Below are positions 11,615 through 22,800 of a stretch of 64,000 bases of DNA, one piece after another. Position 1 is the first letter of the stretch; the number at the start of each line of letters is the position of its first letter. Position numbers and translations under genes: made by a program. Origin of the DNA: Sinonovacula constricta (taxonomy: Eukaryota; Mollusca; Bivalvia; Cardiida; Solecurtidae); NCBI GenBank assembly GCA_007844125.1, contig CM017563.1:34451885-34515884 (forward strand), read 5' to 3'. The notes below the pieces were generated by a model. It had not been told where the DNA came from. It was given only the letters and a program-made list of their open reading frames with translations, and made no database searches.

Positions 11615-11690
11615 TCCAAAGTTGCGCGGTTAAGCAACGGTTACCGTGGCGGGTGTACGGATGGGTGACCGTAGGAGAGCGCTGGCCTGC
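11615..11690 (+). pseudogene. 5S rRNA-like fragment (5S pseudogene or 5S-derived SINE piece)
   Basis: The segment carries GGTTAAGCAACG, then GGCGGG and GGATGGGTGACCG, in the order and rough spacing of the A-box and C-box half of animal 5S rRNA (AGTTAAGC...GGATGGGTGACC). The 5' third of 5S rRNA and a clear terminator are missing. It is either a degenerate 5S copy or part of a 5S-derived SINE. The evidence is motif order only. Confidence 0.6.
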
Positions 11691-12147
11691 GTTACACTAT
11701 CTTCCGCTTGATGGACCTTCCATTAAGTCACCGACAAACGAAAGCAAGTCTGCAAACTTTAGGAGTTTTCAAGAGAATCATAAACTGTTACAAATACAAT
11801 ACCCCAAAATAACACAAATTTATCTGAAAACAAAACAAAACAACAAAAACACCTTAAATATAAAGGAAACACTGCCCTAGTCCATTTTCTCAACCGATCC
11901 GTGCTGGCAAATGTGACTGATTCTGGATGGAAAAGTTTGTTGAAGTGACCTCATATAATGACTTACATTTTTAAGTGATTCCATGGTCTACAAGTAAAAA
12001 TGACCTAGACATTATTGTATTCAGTAATGAAATCTGACTTAAGAAGTTATTTATTCACTGTATATTTGGAGTATGTACATGTATGATTATCAATTATATA
12101 ATACACAAATTTGCATTTGCATGCAGAAAGCTATAAAACAACAACAA

Positions 12148-12148
<1 letters not shown>

Positions 12149-12189
<41 letters not shown>
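12149..12189 (+). repeat. Poly-A run (41 bp) flanked by CAA repeats
   Basis: Long A-run between ACAACAACA stretches. It may be a retroposon tail, but no body was recognised next to it. Confidence 0.9.
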
Positions 12190-12190
<1 letters not shown>

Positions 12191-12459
12191 AACAACAACA
12201 AAAACACAACAAAAACAACAGCAACAAATTGCACATGTGTTAATTAAGAAACAAATGCAACATGAAATTTTAACATGAAATCTGACCTAACTATATGCAC
12301 TTATAATTGTACATTTATTGAAGTACGAGCCGTACGTGTATATAAAATCTCAACTATATATTGACCAGTTGCATCATAACATTCATATATTTTGTCCAAA
12401 AGACCGACAAACTTCTATATTTTTATAGGAGAATTCTATGATATATTTCTACGCTATTT

Positions 12460-12960
12460 TTGTCCAAGCCCTATGACGACAAGCCTCAATAAGCAATAAC
12501 CTAACAAAGCGATAACTTTGCCTTTGGAAATAACGCACGAAAATCCCGACGCTTACTAATCAATTTAAGGTTTCAACTTCAATCATCTGTATAGTTTGAC
12601 AATTTCAAACTGGCAGTTTATAAATACATATTGGTACGTTTCATTTAAATTATATTGGAAATTATAGCTGGCAACTGACAGTTTAGACTAAAAACAGTTT
12701 AAACAATTAAATAAAAATGTTGCCTGAAAAGATAGTGATATTTCTTTATTACATCTATATTTTTGTCAAAACTTGGCTGATAGCCTTCCTATGACGAAAA
12801 GGCTCACTTACCTATAACCCAACTATATAAAATTTTGCCTATGGAAATAACACACGAAACTCCGAGCGCTACATAAAAATTTCCGCGGTGTCTGCATAAC
12901 TCGACAATATAAAACTGGCAGTCTGTAATAGAATATGCGTAAATTAACAAAAACTCGTGT
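12460..12960 (+). repeat. Two adjacent copies of a ~200-bp repeat
   Basis: The first copy (about 12460-12660) and second (about 12765-12960) share CCTATGACGA, TTTGCCT-TGGAAATAAC-CACGAAA and AAACTGGCAGT in the same order. The core GGAAATAACGCACG motif also occurs at about 10765 and 15478, and inverted at 2663 and 9020. Confidence 0.65.
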
Positions 12961-13099
12961 CAGATCCTTTTTACAGGACTATACAAAATTTATAATTACC
13001 TACAAAGTTTTGAAAGTTTACACATGTAATTTATGATCAAGTATGAGTTTTATATAACATACTTGTAAATTATTAACAAGGGCATAATACAGAAGTCAG

Positions 13100-13118
13100 G
13101 GGGGGTGTGTGAGTGTGT

Positions 13119-13149
<31 letters not shown>
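13100..13149 (+). repeat. (GT)n run and G-run
   Basis: G-runs around a GT repeat, ending in about 18 G, directly beside the SINE at 13152. Confidence 0.93.
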
Positions 13150-13151
13150 TA

Positions 13152-13434
13152 GCTAGTTTGTTTATTGGGTTATCGTCTTGAAGCAGATTTATTGCTGCCT
13201 TCACCGTGTATAGCATGCCGTGAACATCTGGCATGATATCACACTTAGTCACATTATCCTGACACCAGGCCAACCAGTCGTGAAACTACCCTCATACTTA
13301 TTACATGAGAGTTAACTAGGGAGCCATACCACTACCATTTCTTACGATATTGGTATGTCGCTGCCCGGGATCGAACCAGGGGCCTCCCGTACCTGGAGCC
13401 GATGCTCTACCGATTGCGCCTCCAGGTCCGGTGG
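13152..13434 (-). repeat. SINE family B copy with tRNA-like head
   Basis: The tail is at left (TTTGTTTATTGGGTTATCG) and the head at right. On the minus strand the head reads CCGGACCTGGAGGCGCAATC with GGTAGAGCATCGG (A box) and CCCTGGTTCGATCCCGGG (B box). An internal deletion removed the GGAGACA block. Confidence 0.9.
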
Positions 13435-14329
13435 GGCGTAGCTAGGCACGATATGATGTGTACGCATGTGACTGACAGTGGGAGTCCTAACTAATCCTAA
13501 CAACAAAGATAAATGTTTGGACTGTGGTTAAATACATTAACCATTGCATTTCTAAAGACCCATAAACGTTAAGTGGTAAACGACAAAATTGCGATTCTGT
13601 ACACACCACTCCACCAGACACAACCATTTTGTAATCGTCCCGAAGACGGAATTACCTGAGATGTTCTGATTTGAAATATAAGAGTACAAAACTAAATCTT
13701 ATACAAAAGAGCGGAAGTACAGAAAATGAACTAAATAGATTTAGCAATTTTACACATTTTTTTTTTCATGGTGTTAACAAGAATACCGATTGATCGGAAT
13801 GAAAAGTACACCCTACCCATACTGGGGTAAGATTTGTGCAGCTTTTATCGTATTATGTTTTCGTTCTTTGGGGACAATGTGTACGCAGCTGCGTATTCTA
13901 CGTACAGGCAGCTACGCGTCTGGAAGTCTTCTCTTGTTGCATTTTAGCAATACCATAAGTGCATGCCGCATGTTTGTAAGATTGACTATGAAGTACATGT
14001 TATGTTTATGCAAATAAAATTTGATGTCTCCAAATAACTTAAATACTGATGATGGTAAATAATCCGCTACAAAGATTATATAAAGAAATGCAAGTCACAA
14101 CAGAAGTTCCGAACTCGCATTCTTGAAAACTCGAAATTGAAAGGGAGCATTTTACTTCTACAATAGAATGCAACATATCAGCCTTTAAAAATATGTGAAC
14201 ATGGCAAATTTTCGTATATATATGCTAACAATAACGAGAACATGGATGGAAAATAGTTACTGCCACTTTAATGTTGTCGGGCTTAATTTTCAAATAAGTT
14301 AAAATCATAGATAAAGTCCAGGATATATG
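13435..14329. other. AT-rich spacer, no gene
   Basis: Contains a CCCGAAGACGGAATTACCTGAG motif (about 13638) shared with 6215 and, inverted, 10690. Nothing else recognised. Confidence 0.3.
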
Positions 14330-14990
14330 AGGAGACCCGTATAATCTGGCCCATGCCAGAAGATACCTGGGTGTAATCTGGCCTGATGGTTCAATAATGT
14401 CTGGTCCAAGCCAGAAGATACATGGGTTAAATCTGGCCTGATGGTCCCATATAATCAGGCCCAAGCCAGAAGATACCGGCCTATAATCTGACCAATGCCA
14501 GAATATACAGGGGTGTAAACTGGCCTGAGGGTCCGATATAATCTGGTCCAAGCCAGACGATACAGGAATACAATCTGGCCTGAGGGTCCGATGTAATCTG
14601 GTCCAAGCCAAAAGATAAGGGCTTTAATCTAGCCAATGTCAGTATATACAGGGCTATAATCTGACCAATGCCAGAAGATACAGGGGTGTAGACTGACCTG
14701 AGGGTCCGATATAATCTGACCAATGCCAGAAGATACAGGGGTGTAGACTGACCTGAGGGTCCGATATAATCTGGTCCTAGCCAGAAGATACAGAGCTATA
14801 ATCTGACCAATGCCAGAAGATACAAGGGTGTAAACTGGCCTTAGGGTCCGATATCTTCTGGCCCAAGCCAGAAGATACAGGTGTTTTATCTGACTTGAGG
14901 GTCCCATATAATCTAACCCAAGCCAAAAGATACAGGGGTGTAAGCTAGCCCGAGGGTCCCATATAATCTGGTCCAGGCCAGTTTCACAAT
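14330..14990. repeat. Minisatellite, ~55-bp and ~33-bp interleaved units
   Basis: Repeated ATAATCTGGYCCAAGCCAGA, AGATACAGGGGTGTAAACTG and GGCCTGAGGGTCCGAT blocks in varying combinations. Each long unit carries a self-complementary CTGGYCCAAGCCAG core, and one (about 14851-14874) is a near-perfect 10-bp stem, ATCTTCTGGC / GCCAGAAGAT. The long minus-strand ORFs across it are repeat by-products. Confidence 0.9.
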
Positions 14991-15768
14991 GGATATGTTT
15001 TGAACTGAGGTGTATTTGAACTGTTATACTGGTGTATGAAACGCGTACATAAAGGACACCTACAATAAACAACCATAAAAAACATTTGCAGGAGTCGAAC
15101 AGCGACTTTATTCCGAAGACCTGGGCCAACATGTTGGATATAGCAATGTTGCAGAAAGTAAATGTATCTAAATAATTCAAGTGTTTAAAAATATATGCCA
15201 CATTTCGATATGATATTACATTTACACTGAAAGCAACAGTCAAAGCAGAACCAACTTGAAATATTTGCTTGATAAATCAAAAACGTCTCTTGAAATAACT
15301 ATTTTGTGTAAATATTACACGCATGAAACGCATACAAATACATCAAGAAAACAAAATACATTATTATAAAATAAAAAGTAATAAACGTAATTTAGGATTC
15401 GGCAAGTATTTATTCAAGTCCAAAGACTTCAACGAGTAAATACCAACATACCCAATATGATTTAAGCTTGGCCTTTGGAAATAACGCAAGACTTACGTTC
15501 ATCTGTACTGTATCAGTACTGTCAGCTCGTATGACAGGTGTCAGTATTTTTAGAATTCATTTACAATGTATGCTCAAAGTGAAACAGTGCGTTTTTAAAA
15601 AATATATTATTGCGTCTAGATTCTAGTAGTTTAAATATGTGTTAACATCACAGCTTTACTGCTTATCAATGTCAAGCAGATTTACACACGCATATCCGGT
15701 GCTCAAACGCTTACAAAAACAACATAATAGCCCATAAATAAAAAACAGTTTATGAACATTTATCCAGT
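14991..15768. other. Spacer, no gene
   Basis: Contains an AGCTTGGCCTTTGGAAATAACGC motif at about 15466 shared with five other sites. No gene recognised. Confidence 0.3.
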
Positions 15769-15909
15769 AAACGTAAAATCATTTACCAGTCGGCTTATGC
15801 TTATTGCAGGTGGTTAAACGTAAAATCATTTACCCGTCGGCTTATGCTTATTGCAGGTGGTTAAACGTAAAATCATTTACCCGTCGGCTTATGCTTATTG
15901 CAGGTGGTA
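15769..15909 (+). repeat. 47-bp tandem repeat, three units
   Basis: Three consecutive 47-bp units beginning AAACGTAAAATCATTTACC, differing at about one base. The near identity indicates a recent origin. Confidence 0.97.
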
Positions 15910-16018
15910 CCGACAGTGTGCTTTATCAAATACATCTAGCACTATAATAAAGAGTTACCTTGGGGTTAGGGATGTGAGGGGCGGGCTGGGTGTGGTGTGG
16001 ATTTTGGGCATTATTTCT

Positions 16019-16512
16019 ATATAGATAGTTTCCATGTGATGTCATAGGCTTTGATAAAACAGTTTAAGGCGGCCATCTTTGAAGGCAGAAGCTGATGCAG
16101 GCCGAAATCTAGAAATATGTGCTGTATTAAACTCACCACTTTTATACCAAGTTTAACAGCTTTTAAGAAGTATTTTAAATATCAAAACTATATTTTGATA
16201 CTTTAAAAGGTAAACAACATACAACCAAAAAAGCTAGACTGTTCATTTTGTTTAAGGATGAGCCAACAATTTAATTTATTTCTGTGTATTAATTCTTTGT
16301 GCATTTATCAATTAAAAAATATTGCATTCTAAAAATATGAATTTCAAGAGATTTCCAATGGTGCATAGCTTTTAATTTTTGGACCTCAAATGAAGAAATG
16401 GGAAGAAAACAAAATTTACACTTCTATACAATTCATTTGAAAATCCATAGAAGTTGCCATCAAAGATGGCTGCCAGGATAAAGGATCTTCACTGATGTGG
16501 AAACTATCTATA
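16019..16512. mobile_element. MITE with TATAGATAGTTTCCA termini
   Basis: The left end reads ATAGATAGTTTCCATGTGATG and the right end, reverse-complemented, ATAGATAGTTTCCACATCAG. Inside these, GGCGGCCATCTTTGAAGGC at left pairs with GGCAGCCATCTTTGATGGC from the right. About 494 bp, no transposase. Confidence 0.8.
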
Positions 16513-16809
16513 AGCTAATTCTACACTCTCCGCAAAGACGGTTTTAAACACTACCTCATATTATAAGGTAAGGATTTTCAGGCAGAAATGAAAAAGGGCC
16601 ACCAAACTAGCATTTTTGTAAAAAATCGTTAAAAAAACGAGTATAGATATGTGGACAAACTACACTGTTTTTTATTTCTTGGATGGGAAGCCAAATTTCA
16701 GCTTTCTGTCATTAAAAATAAAAAAAAATCGATGTTTCATGCTACTCATTGTTAGGCAGTACACATCATAAAAATTCGCTCTAAATGTCCTTCTTCCAAG
16801 TCTTGAACA

Positions 16810-17045
16810 CGGACGATTGGAATTTCTGCTAAAAATCGATATCGACGTCACAGCGAATTACCCTGATGAAGATAAAACATGATCTCAAATGTAAGTGGTC
16901 ACGTGTTTTCTTGTTTAAAAATAGTTAACTTTTTGCAATGACAAGTGGTGATTTATGCTTTACTGTTCTCACAAAACTAGGGCAACAATGGAAAGCATTT
17001 TGCCTGACATTTTTCGTGGTAACAATGACTTATTTGTGAAAAAAA
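16810..17045 (+). mobile_element. Fragment of the TTAA-flanked MITE
   Basis: Matches the middle and right part of the 10155 and 57069 elements (GATTGGAATTTCTG, CGACGTCACAGCG, AAAAATAGTTAACT, AGCATTTTGC). Both termini are lost. A MULE-type MITE sits just right of it. Confidence 0.65.
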
Positions 17046-17102
17046 AAACATTGGACCAGTGGCAACGTGCTGGAGCGAGACGCCTATGCTCACTGAAATT
17101 TG

Positions 17103-17269
17103 CATTCTCTCACCAGAGGGCGTGCTACAAAAGTTTCGTTTACACAATTTTTCGGGGAACTATTTTGCGACATGTGACGATAGAATATCACGTGTATGAG
17201 AACTACTTTTCCCGGCGTTGACAGAGGTGTAAGCGAAACTTGTGTAGCACGCCCTCTGGTGAGAGAATG
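17103..17269. mobile_element. 167-bp MITE with 9-bp target duplication (Mutator-like)
   Basis: Terminal inverted repeats start CATTCTCTCACCAGAGGGCG and extend about 45 bp with few mismatches. Both ends abut the same 9-mer, TGAAATTTG (17094-17102 and 17270-17278). Nine-base duplications with long inverted repeats are typical of Mutator-like elements. No coding capacity. The family assignment is inference from the duplication length. Confidence 0.88.
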
Positions 17270-17314
17270 TGAAATTTGCATATGGAGAAAAGTTTGTTTT
17301 GCGGACTTTCTAAA

Positions 17315-17640
17315 CCAATCGTAAAACTTCGGGTATTTCCGTATGGTTCGTAAAATACACCTCGTACATAGCTCTAGAATACACCAAAGTGCGTCGCCTG
17401 AGTTATGAAACAGTGTCCGTTCGCGAGAAAGTAACAAATTATATATATATCATTTAGTTGAGTATATCTTGCAATAACAACGATTTTTTTTATCAATACA
17501 ATCTATATGATTTACGGAAAATTGAAAAGTCAACATTAAATACCCAGTATTAAAACTAAGACACACAAAGTAGATCCAAGATGGCGCCTTATTATGTCAG
17601 AGGTCTCTTGCATAGCATAAAGGCCGAGGTGATCAGATTG
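17315..17640 (+). repeat. Near-identical dispersed duplication, copy 2 (326 bp)
   Basis: Partner of 7394-7721. The match ends sharply at both sides, at CCAATCG on the left and GATCAGATTG on the right. Confidence 0.92.
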
Positions 17641-18145
17641 TTTCTAAACCTGAACAATACGGGTCATAATTCGGTGGTCTTTTTATGATTTTATTTATTT
17701 TTCTGTGTCTGCAACTTTCAAAATAACTTTGAAAATAAACAATAAGATATTAAAAAAAACACATACTACGTTCGAGAAAAATATTATCTGAACAATACTT
17801 ATTATGTGTAATGTGAGGCTGCTGCACATGTGCATTTTCTACTAGTAATTGTTTTTTTTAGTTAAATATGATAATTGTGCATTTTTTCTACATATGCAAC
17901 ATCTTTAGAAAACCTATCAAATGGTGTCAGGTTTTGCTTTCCACTTTGTTTTAAACCATTCTATGGTCTCAGGAATATAAGTTATACATGCTTTTTCTCG
18001 AAGAATAATAGCATACTGAAAACTTTCAAATAAAAACCTTTACGTTTCAAGTGTCTTTCTTACTTGCTCCCATATTGCTTTAATCTCTTTACATCTCTTG
18101 TAAGACTTCCAATCAGGCCAGTGGTATAACGAATATGACTTGTCT
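17641..18145. other. AT-rich spacer, no gene
   Basis: No coding frame or repeat family recognised. Confidence 0.3.
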
Positions 18146-18157
18146 TATTCCAGAAGG

Positions 18158-18437
18158 ATTGGATTAGGATTAGCCGGCATTTTTGCCGATACTGTGCAGC
18201 AACATTTCTATCATTATAGCACAGGGGCACTTATGAGGTGCCCAGGGACTGAACCCGGCCGGTCCATTATACTGACACTGACGAGTCAAGCGTAATGCTG
18301 TCCCTTCAGCCCGAGCGTTAGGAGGGAAGCCACTATTACCAACTTTAAAGTCTTTGGTTTGACCCGGCCGGGGTTTGAACCCGCGACCTTCCGATCCGCA
18401 AGCCGACGCTCTACCACCTGAGCTATTGCGACCGATA
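18158..18437 (-). repeat. SINE family A copy with 12-bp target duplication
   Basis: The tRNA-like head is at the right. On the minus strand it reads GGTCGCAATAGCTCAGGTGG TAGAGCGTCGGC (A box) and GCGGGTTCAAACCCCGGCC (B box). The body runs through AAGTCTTTGG and GCACAGGGGCACTTATGAGG to GCCGGCATTTTTGCCGATAC. It is flanked by TATTCCAGAAGG at 18146-18157 and 18438-18449, so insertion was fairly recent. Confidence 0.95.
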
Positions 18438-18449
18438 TATTCCAGAAGG

Positions 18450-19659
18450 TCTTTTGGTTTGCCTTTCAAAATGCGCCTTCACAAACATTTGGAAGGAACA
18501 AACAAAACATACATATAATTTTTCTCAACTTTTAATGATAAAATGAAATAAATAAGACGAGAAACTGGTAATTCGATGAAAATACAAACATAAATTACTA
18601 GAATGAAAATTTTCAAGCATATAAAGAACTAATGAGTCAAAATCATAGTAAATATGACATTGTTTTACCTTTTTTTTTTTCAAAGCTTAAGGGTCAACCT
18701 GACCTATTTTGTGTATCCTTTAATATTTTGGTTAGATTTAAAAAAAAAAAAAAGAATCACATTTTACTAATGCAGAGCTTTAATAATGTTGTGCTTCTAA
18801 GTTGGCATTCGTATTTCTTCGGATTATTCTGTCATCATAATAATTTACACCAATACGTTGACGAGTCATCACAGAGGAGTCCGATTGGTCGCTTTTGGAG
18901 GGTACCATTCATCATTGTCTATTTATTTTTGGTGTCCAAGAGAAACAAAAACCCTCAGATTTAGCTTTTTATACAAGTAACACAGGAAGGGCTATAACCA
19001 CAATTGTTTATTAGCATCTACAAGAGTTGTCTCTCTTAGTCCATTGACTGTCCATTGACCAACTGAATGTGGTAAATTGACACATGTTCAAATCTAATGT
19101 TACTGATTAATAGCTTTAGCCATATAGCGCATGATATCCAATAAAAGTACCATATAATGAAGGTTATAATACAAATTGGGAGAATAAAATACAATAAAGT
19201 TCAGATAAATGATTATAGTGAACACACATGTATCTTGAACTGTTCACTTATGATTATTAACGACCTACAATAACCAGCATGTACTCGAACATTATTTCAA
19301 CAAAACTTCTGATGACAAAGAGCTTACTTAAAGAAAAGCTGATATAGATGAGATAAATGATCTTTTTGACAATGGATTCAAATAATAATTTTATTGATCT
19401 GGATATGCACTATTCGCCTATGCCAGATTAATTTGTACTTAGCAGGTTAAGAGTTAATGTGTACACATGCCTTCTAATTTTTTGACTATATGCCTTGCAC
19501 GAATGTCAACAATTTAGCAATTTGCCTTTTGTATTCCAAGATAAACCTGTCTGGGTCAGTTTACCTCAACTTTTCTGGAGTAATAATATCAAAAACTCTA
19601 GCCAATGTGATTGTTTTACTTAAGATGAAATAAAATATTCATCTCAGTAGTTGTGTTCA
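18450..19659. other. AT-rich spacer, no gene
   Basis: Only short chance ORFs. No repeat family recognised. Confidence 0.3.
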
Positions 19660-19885
19660 TTTTCTGTTACATCGAACCAAACCAGGTCATATTTGCAACA
19701 TCCAGCTATTGGTAAGGGAAGACCCTAGACTTATGTCAGGGTAGAACCAGTGGCGCATTATAGGTAAGCTGGATAACCTCCCCAGATAAAAGTTCTCACC
19801 CGGACAGGGATTCAAACAAATGCGGTGAGGGGCTGAGAAGTTACAAGTCTGTGACTAAAACAATTTGGCCAAAGATGCCTCTCTC
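19660..19885 (-). repeat. SINE family D copy
   Basis: Follows the family D order: ACATCGAACCAAACCAGGTC, CAACATCCAGCTATTGGTA, GAAGACCCTAGACTTATG, AGGGTAGAACCAGTGGCGCA, then a degenerate head with GATTCAAACAAATGC and TGAGGGGCTGAGAAG. Confidence 0.85.
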
Positions 19886-22800
19886 AGTAGTAAACCAATG
19901 AATGACTTACATTATATTTTTAACTTATCGTGAATAACTAAACAAAAATTGCATACAATATTTAGTCAAACTTGTACTTGAAGTCCCAAATACATAAAAC
20001 ATAAACAACAAATTATTTAAAGCATAAATTGCTTTTTTTTCAAGTTATCCTAACTTTCTATGTCTTTACCTGCATCATAAAGTTATCTTTCTTCCCTGTT
20101 TATTTATTGTTAATCAATTGACATAAAATATATACAGTTGTATATTTACATATGTTCACATACATGTAGTTGGTACATGTATATGCAGCCCAGAGTCACA
20201 ACCTAAGGAAACATCACTAATCTTGTATCAGTATTTTATTTAAAAAAATGAAGTACATGAAAATTGAAGCAAATATCACATGTGTCAGCACATTTTCCTT
20301 TCTAATGTAACACCATAACCCAAAACCAATGAAAATCCAACAACAAAAAAGAAAAATATAGTAAGTATAAGTTTGGTTGGTGTTTACTTACGTCAATTTA
20401 CTATTTTGACTGTAATACTGTACACATACACACAAAATGTTGATCTGACTGAACATCATATGCTAATTTAAATTCACTATTGCCTTTATAATATGGGACT
20501 TGTTTATTATTATATTAAATGCAAAAACACGTAACAACTAAATTAGACAAAAATAACAGAAATCCAGAAAATTAAATCCATATTTTGTGCCAAATATATA
20601 TACTTGAACCTGCCCCCTCCCCTCAAAACCAAACAATTTAGCTGGCATTAATTAAAACTGTCTTTATGTGACAGTCTTAATGATAATCCAACAATGCAGG
20701 GTTTGGTTTAGAATTATGGGATATGTTTTTTAACATAACAAACAGACTGACTATCCTTAACAACACCCAAAAATTGATATGTTTGAATCACAGAGTAAGC
20801 ATCAATAAGAAACACTTTCTTGTCAATGTTTCAGTAGTTTAAATTTACTTTTTGTTATTATTGATTAAAAGATTTTAGAAGACAAATTATGGCACCAATA
20901 TTTTCCTGCCTTCCCATAACCTTATATGATTCAATACATATAGATGCATTGACAAAATATAGCACATGTACTAAAATGCATTAATTCAGCAAAACTGAGA
21001 CAGTTCATGTAGACCAGCGCGTTTCGATTACAATTGCATTTCTAAATAAGTGTAATAAAGTTCCACACCAAAACACAGCAATAAAAATCACCCTTACATG
21101 AAGACCACATTTTTACAAAATGGTCGCCATTTAGAGACTCAGTTTGACGCTCAGAAACAGGAAACAAAAACCCAAAAGAAGTTGTAAGTGTCGAGTCTTT
21201 GGCGCCCAACTTATGTAACTTTTTTTTTAGACGACTAAGCATGAGCTGATTAATCTTAGGCTAATAATGTAGAACCAAATCAGCCAGTTCCAGCTAGGAG
21301 CTGTCTAATCAGGATTATGCACCTTTTTCTTAAGGAATGTGACTTGTTACCTATGCACACATTTACTAGATAATAAATAAGAATTTAGTCTATTATCAAA
21401 TCTAACAAATGTAGAAAGCTAACGGTTAAATCAACCTGCCTTATGACACATTGAGTTCTTTAAGCATAAAGTCTTAAACATTATTGTTAAATACATGAAC
21501 TGAAATTTTGGTAACAAACTGTGACGTCTGCAAAAAAAGAGGCTTGAAGAAATTTTAACTTCTGGAACTAGTTTTCATCAGAAAAAAAATCTTGTCTTAA
21601 TGACGTAATGCCACTGCATGAGAAAACTTGTTCACAATTTACAAGCGTATTAAATACTATTAACAATAAAAATATAATACTGAAAAAGACACAAGAACAT
21701 TAATATGTTTTCATAATCGGCACACCTTTGGATTTAAATTGAACATTATGTTCCGAAGACCCTCATTTTCATTGTTTCTGATTGCGTTGCCAATCAGAAA
21801 CGACCTTATACTTCCATAGTTTCTGATTGATCACAAGATTTCCAATTAGAAAGATCCTTGATTTCCATAGTTACTGACTGTTCATTATGTGACCAATCAG
21901 AAAACTGTTGTACACACTAAGCTCATTACGCTCGAGTCTATTCAGGTTATATAGTAATAATAAACAAGGTTAAGTCATAATCAGGTCATGTTTTGGTACG
22001 AACACTTGTAGATGTAGGCTAGGTATATAAATACCTTCGATTTAAATGAAATGGCGATATTCACCAACTGGATCTTGTGTGCGAGTTGGTCGAGTCGTAA
22101 ATAAATCATAATGACCTCTCCTTTCCCAACATGATTCAAGCATGATAATGTACACTACTATTTTATGAGCCAAGCATCAGGAAAAAAATGGTTTCAATTC
22201 ATACCTTTGATTTTATAAAATCCTATTGGTCAAATTGAAAATATTTAAATCCATCCAATCAGATCTAAAATAACAAAACTTTTAAGCTCAAGATTGTTCT
22301 CTGCAATTCTACTAAATTTAAATCCATACAATTTGATGTTTAAGCATTGTTTGCGCTATGGCTCAAATGATTTTTCCACCCCAGGCTTGTTCAAAAATGA
22401 TCACAGACTCAAGTTTTTATGTCCTATAAAAAGTCAAGACTAGATCATATCAATGTCAAAAATGGTAGTAAGCTATCGTTACAGGCTCACAGTGCATTGA
22501 TTAATGCCATTATCTATAAATGAGCAAGTTAATTCATATTTCTATAGGGGCATTTAGCATGGTTTTTAGTAATGATTTCAAGACATATTTGGTGGAATAT
22601 GACAATGGTTTGTATGTCCACTTGTGATATAAAGGTTGTCCAAGAAATTCGTAAACTTTATCTCTAAGTTGCCTTTATCAAAACTCGTGTCCAATTTTTA
22701 AATATATTTAAGAAAGCATTACACTTGCAATTTGCCTCAAAATGTTTACTCTGTAGTCGTAGTTATAACTGAATGTCGAACGTGACAAATATAATGTCTA

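Noticed and set aside
14225..15243. 204- and 128-codon minus-strand ORFs
   Set aside because: Most of their length is minisatellite; the rest shows no similarity I recognise.
18170..18469. Coding ORF with [18 protein letters not shown] peptide, also at 56084-56323
   Set aside because: Both are translations of SINE family A; the shared peptide is the tRNA-like head read in frame.
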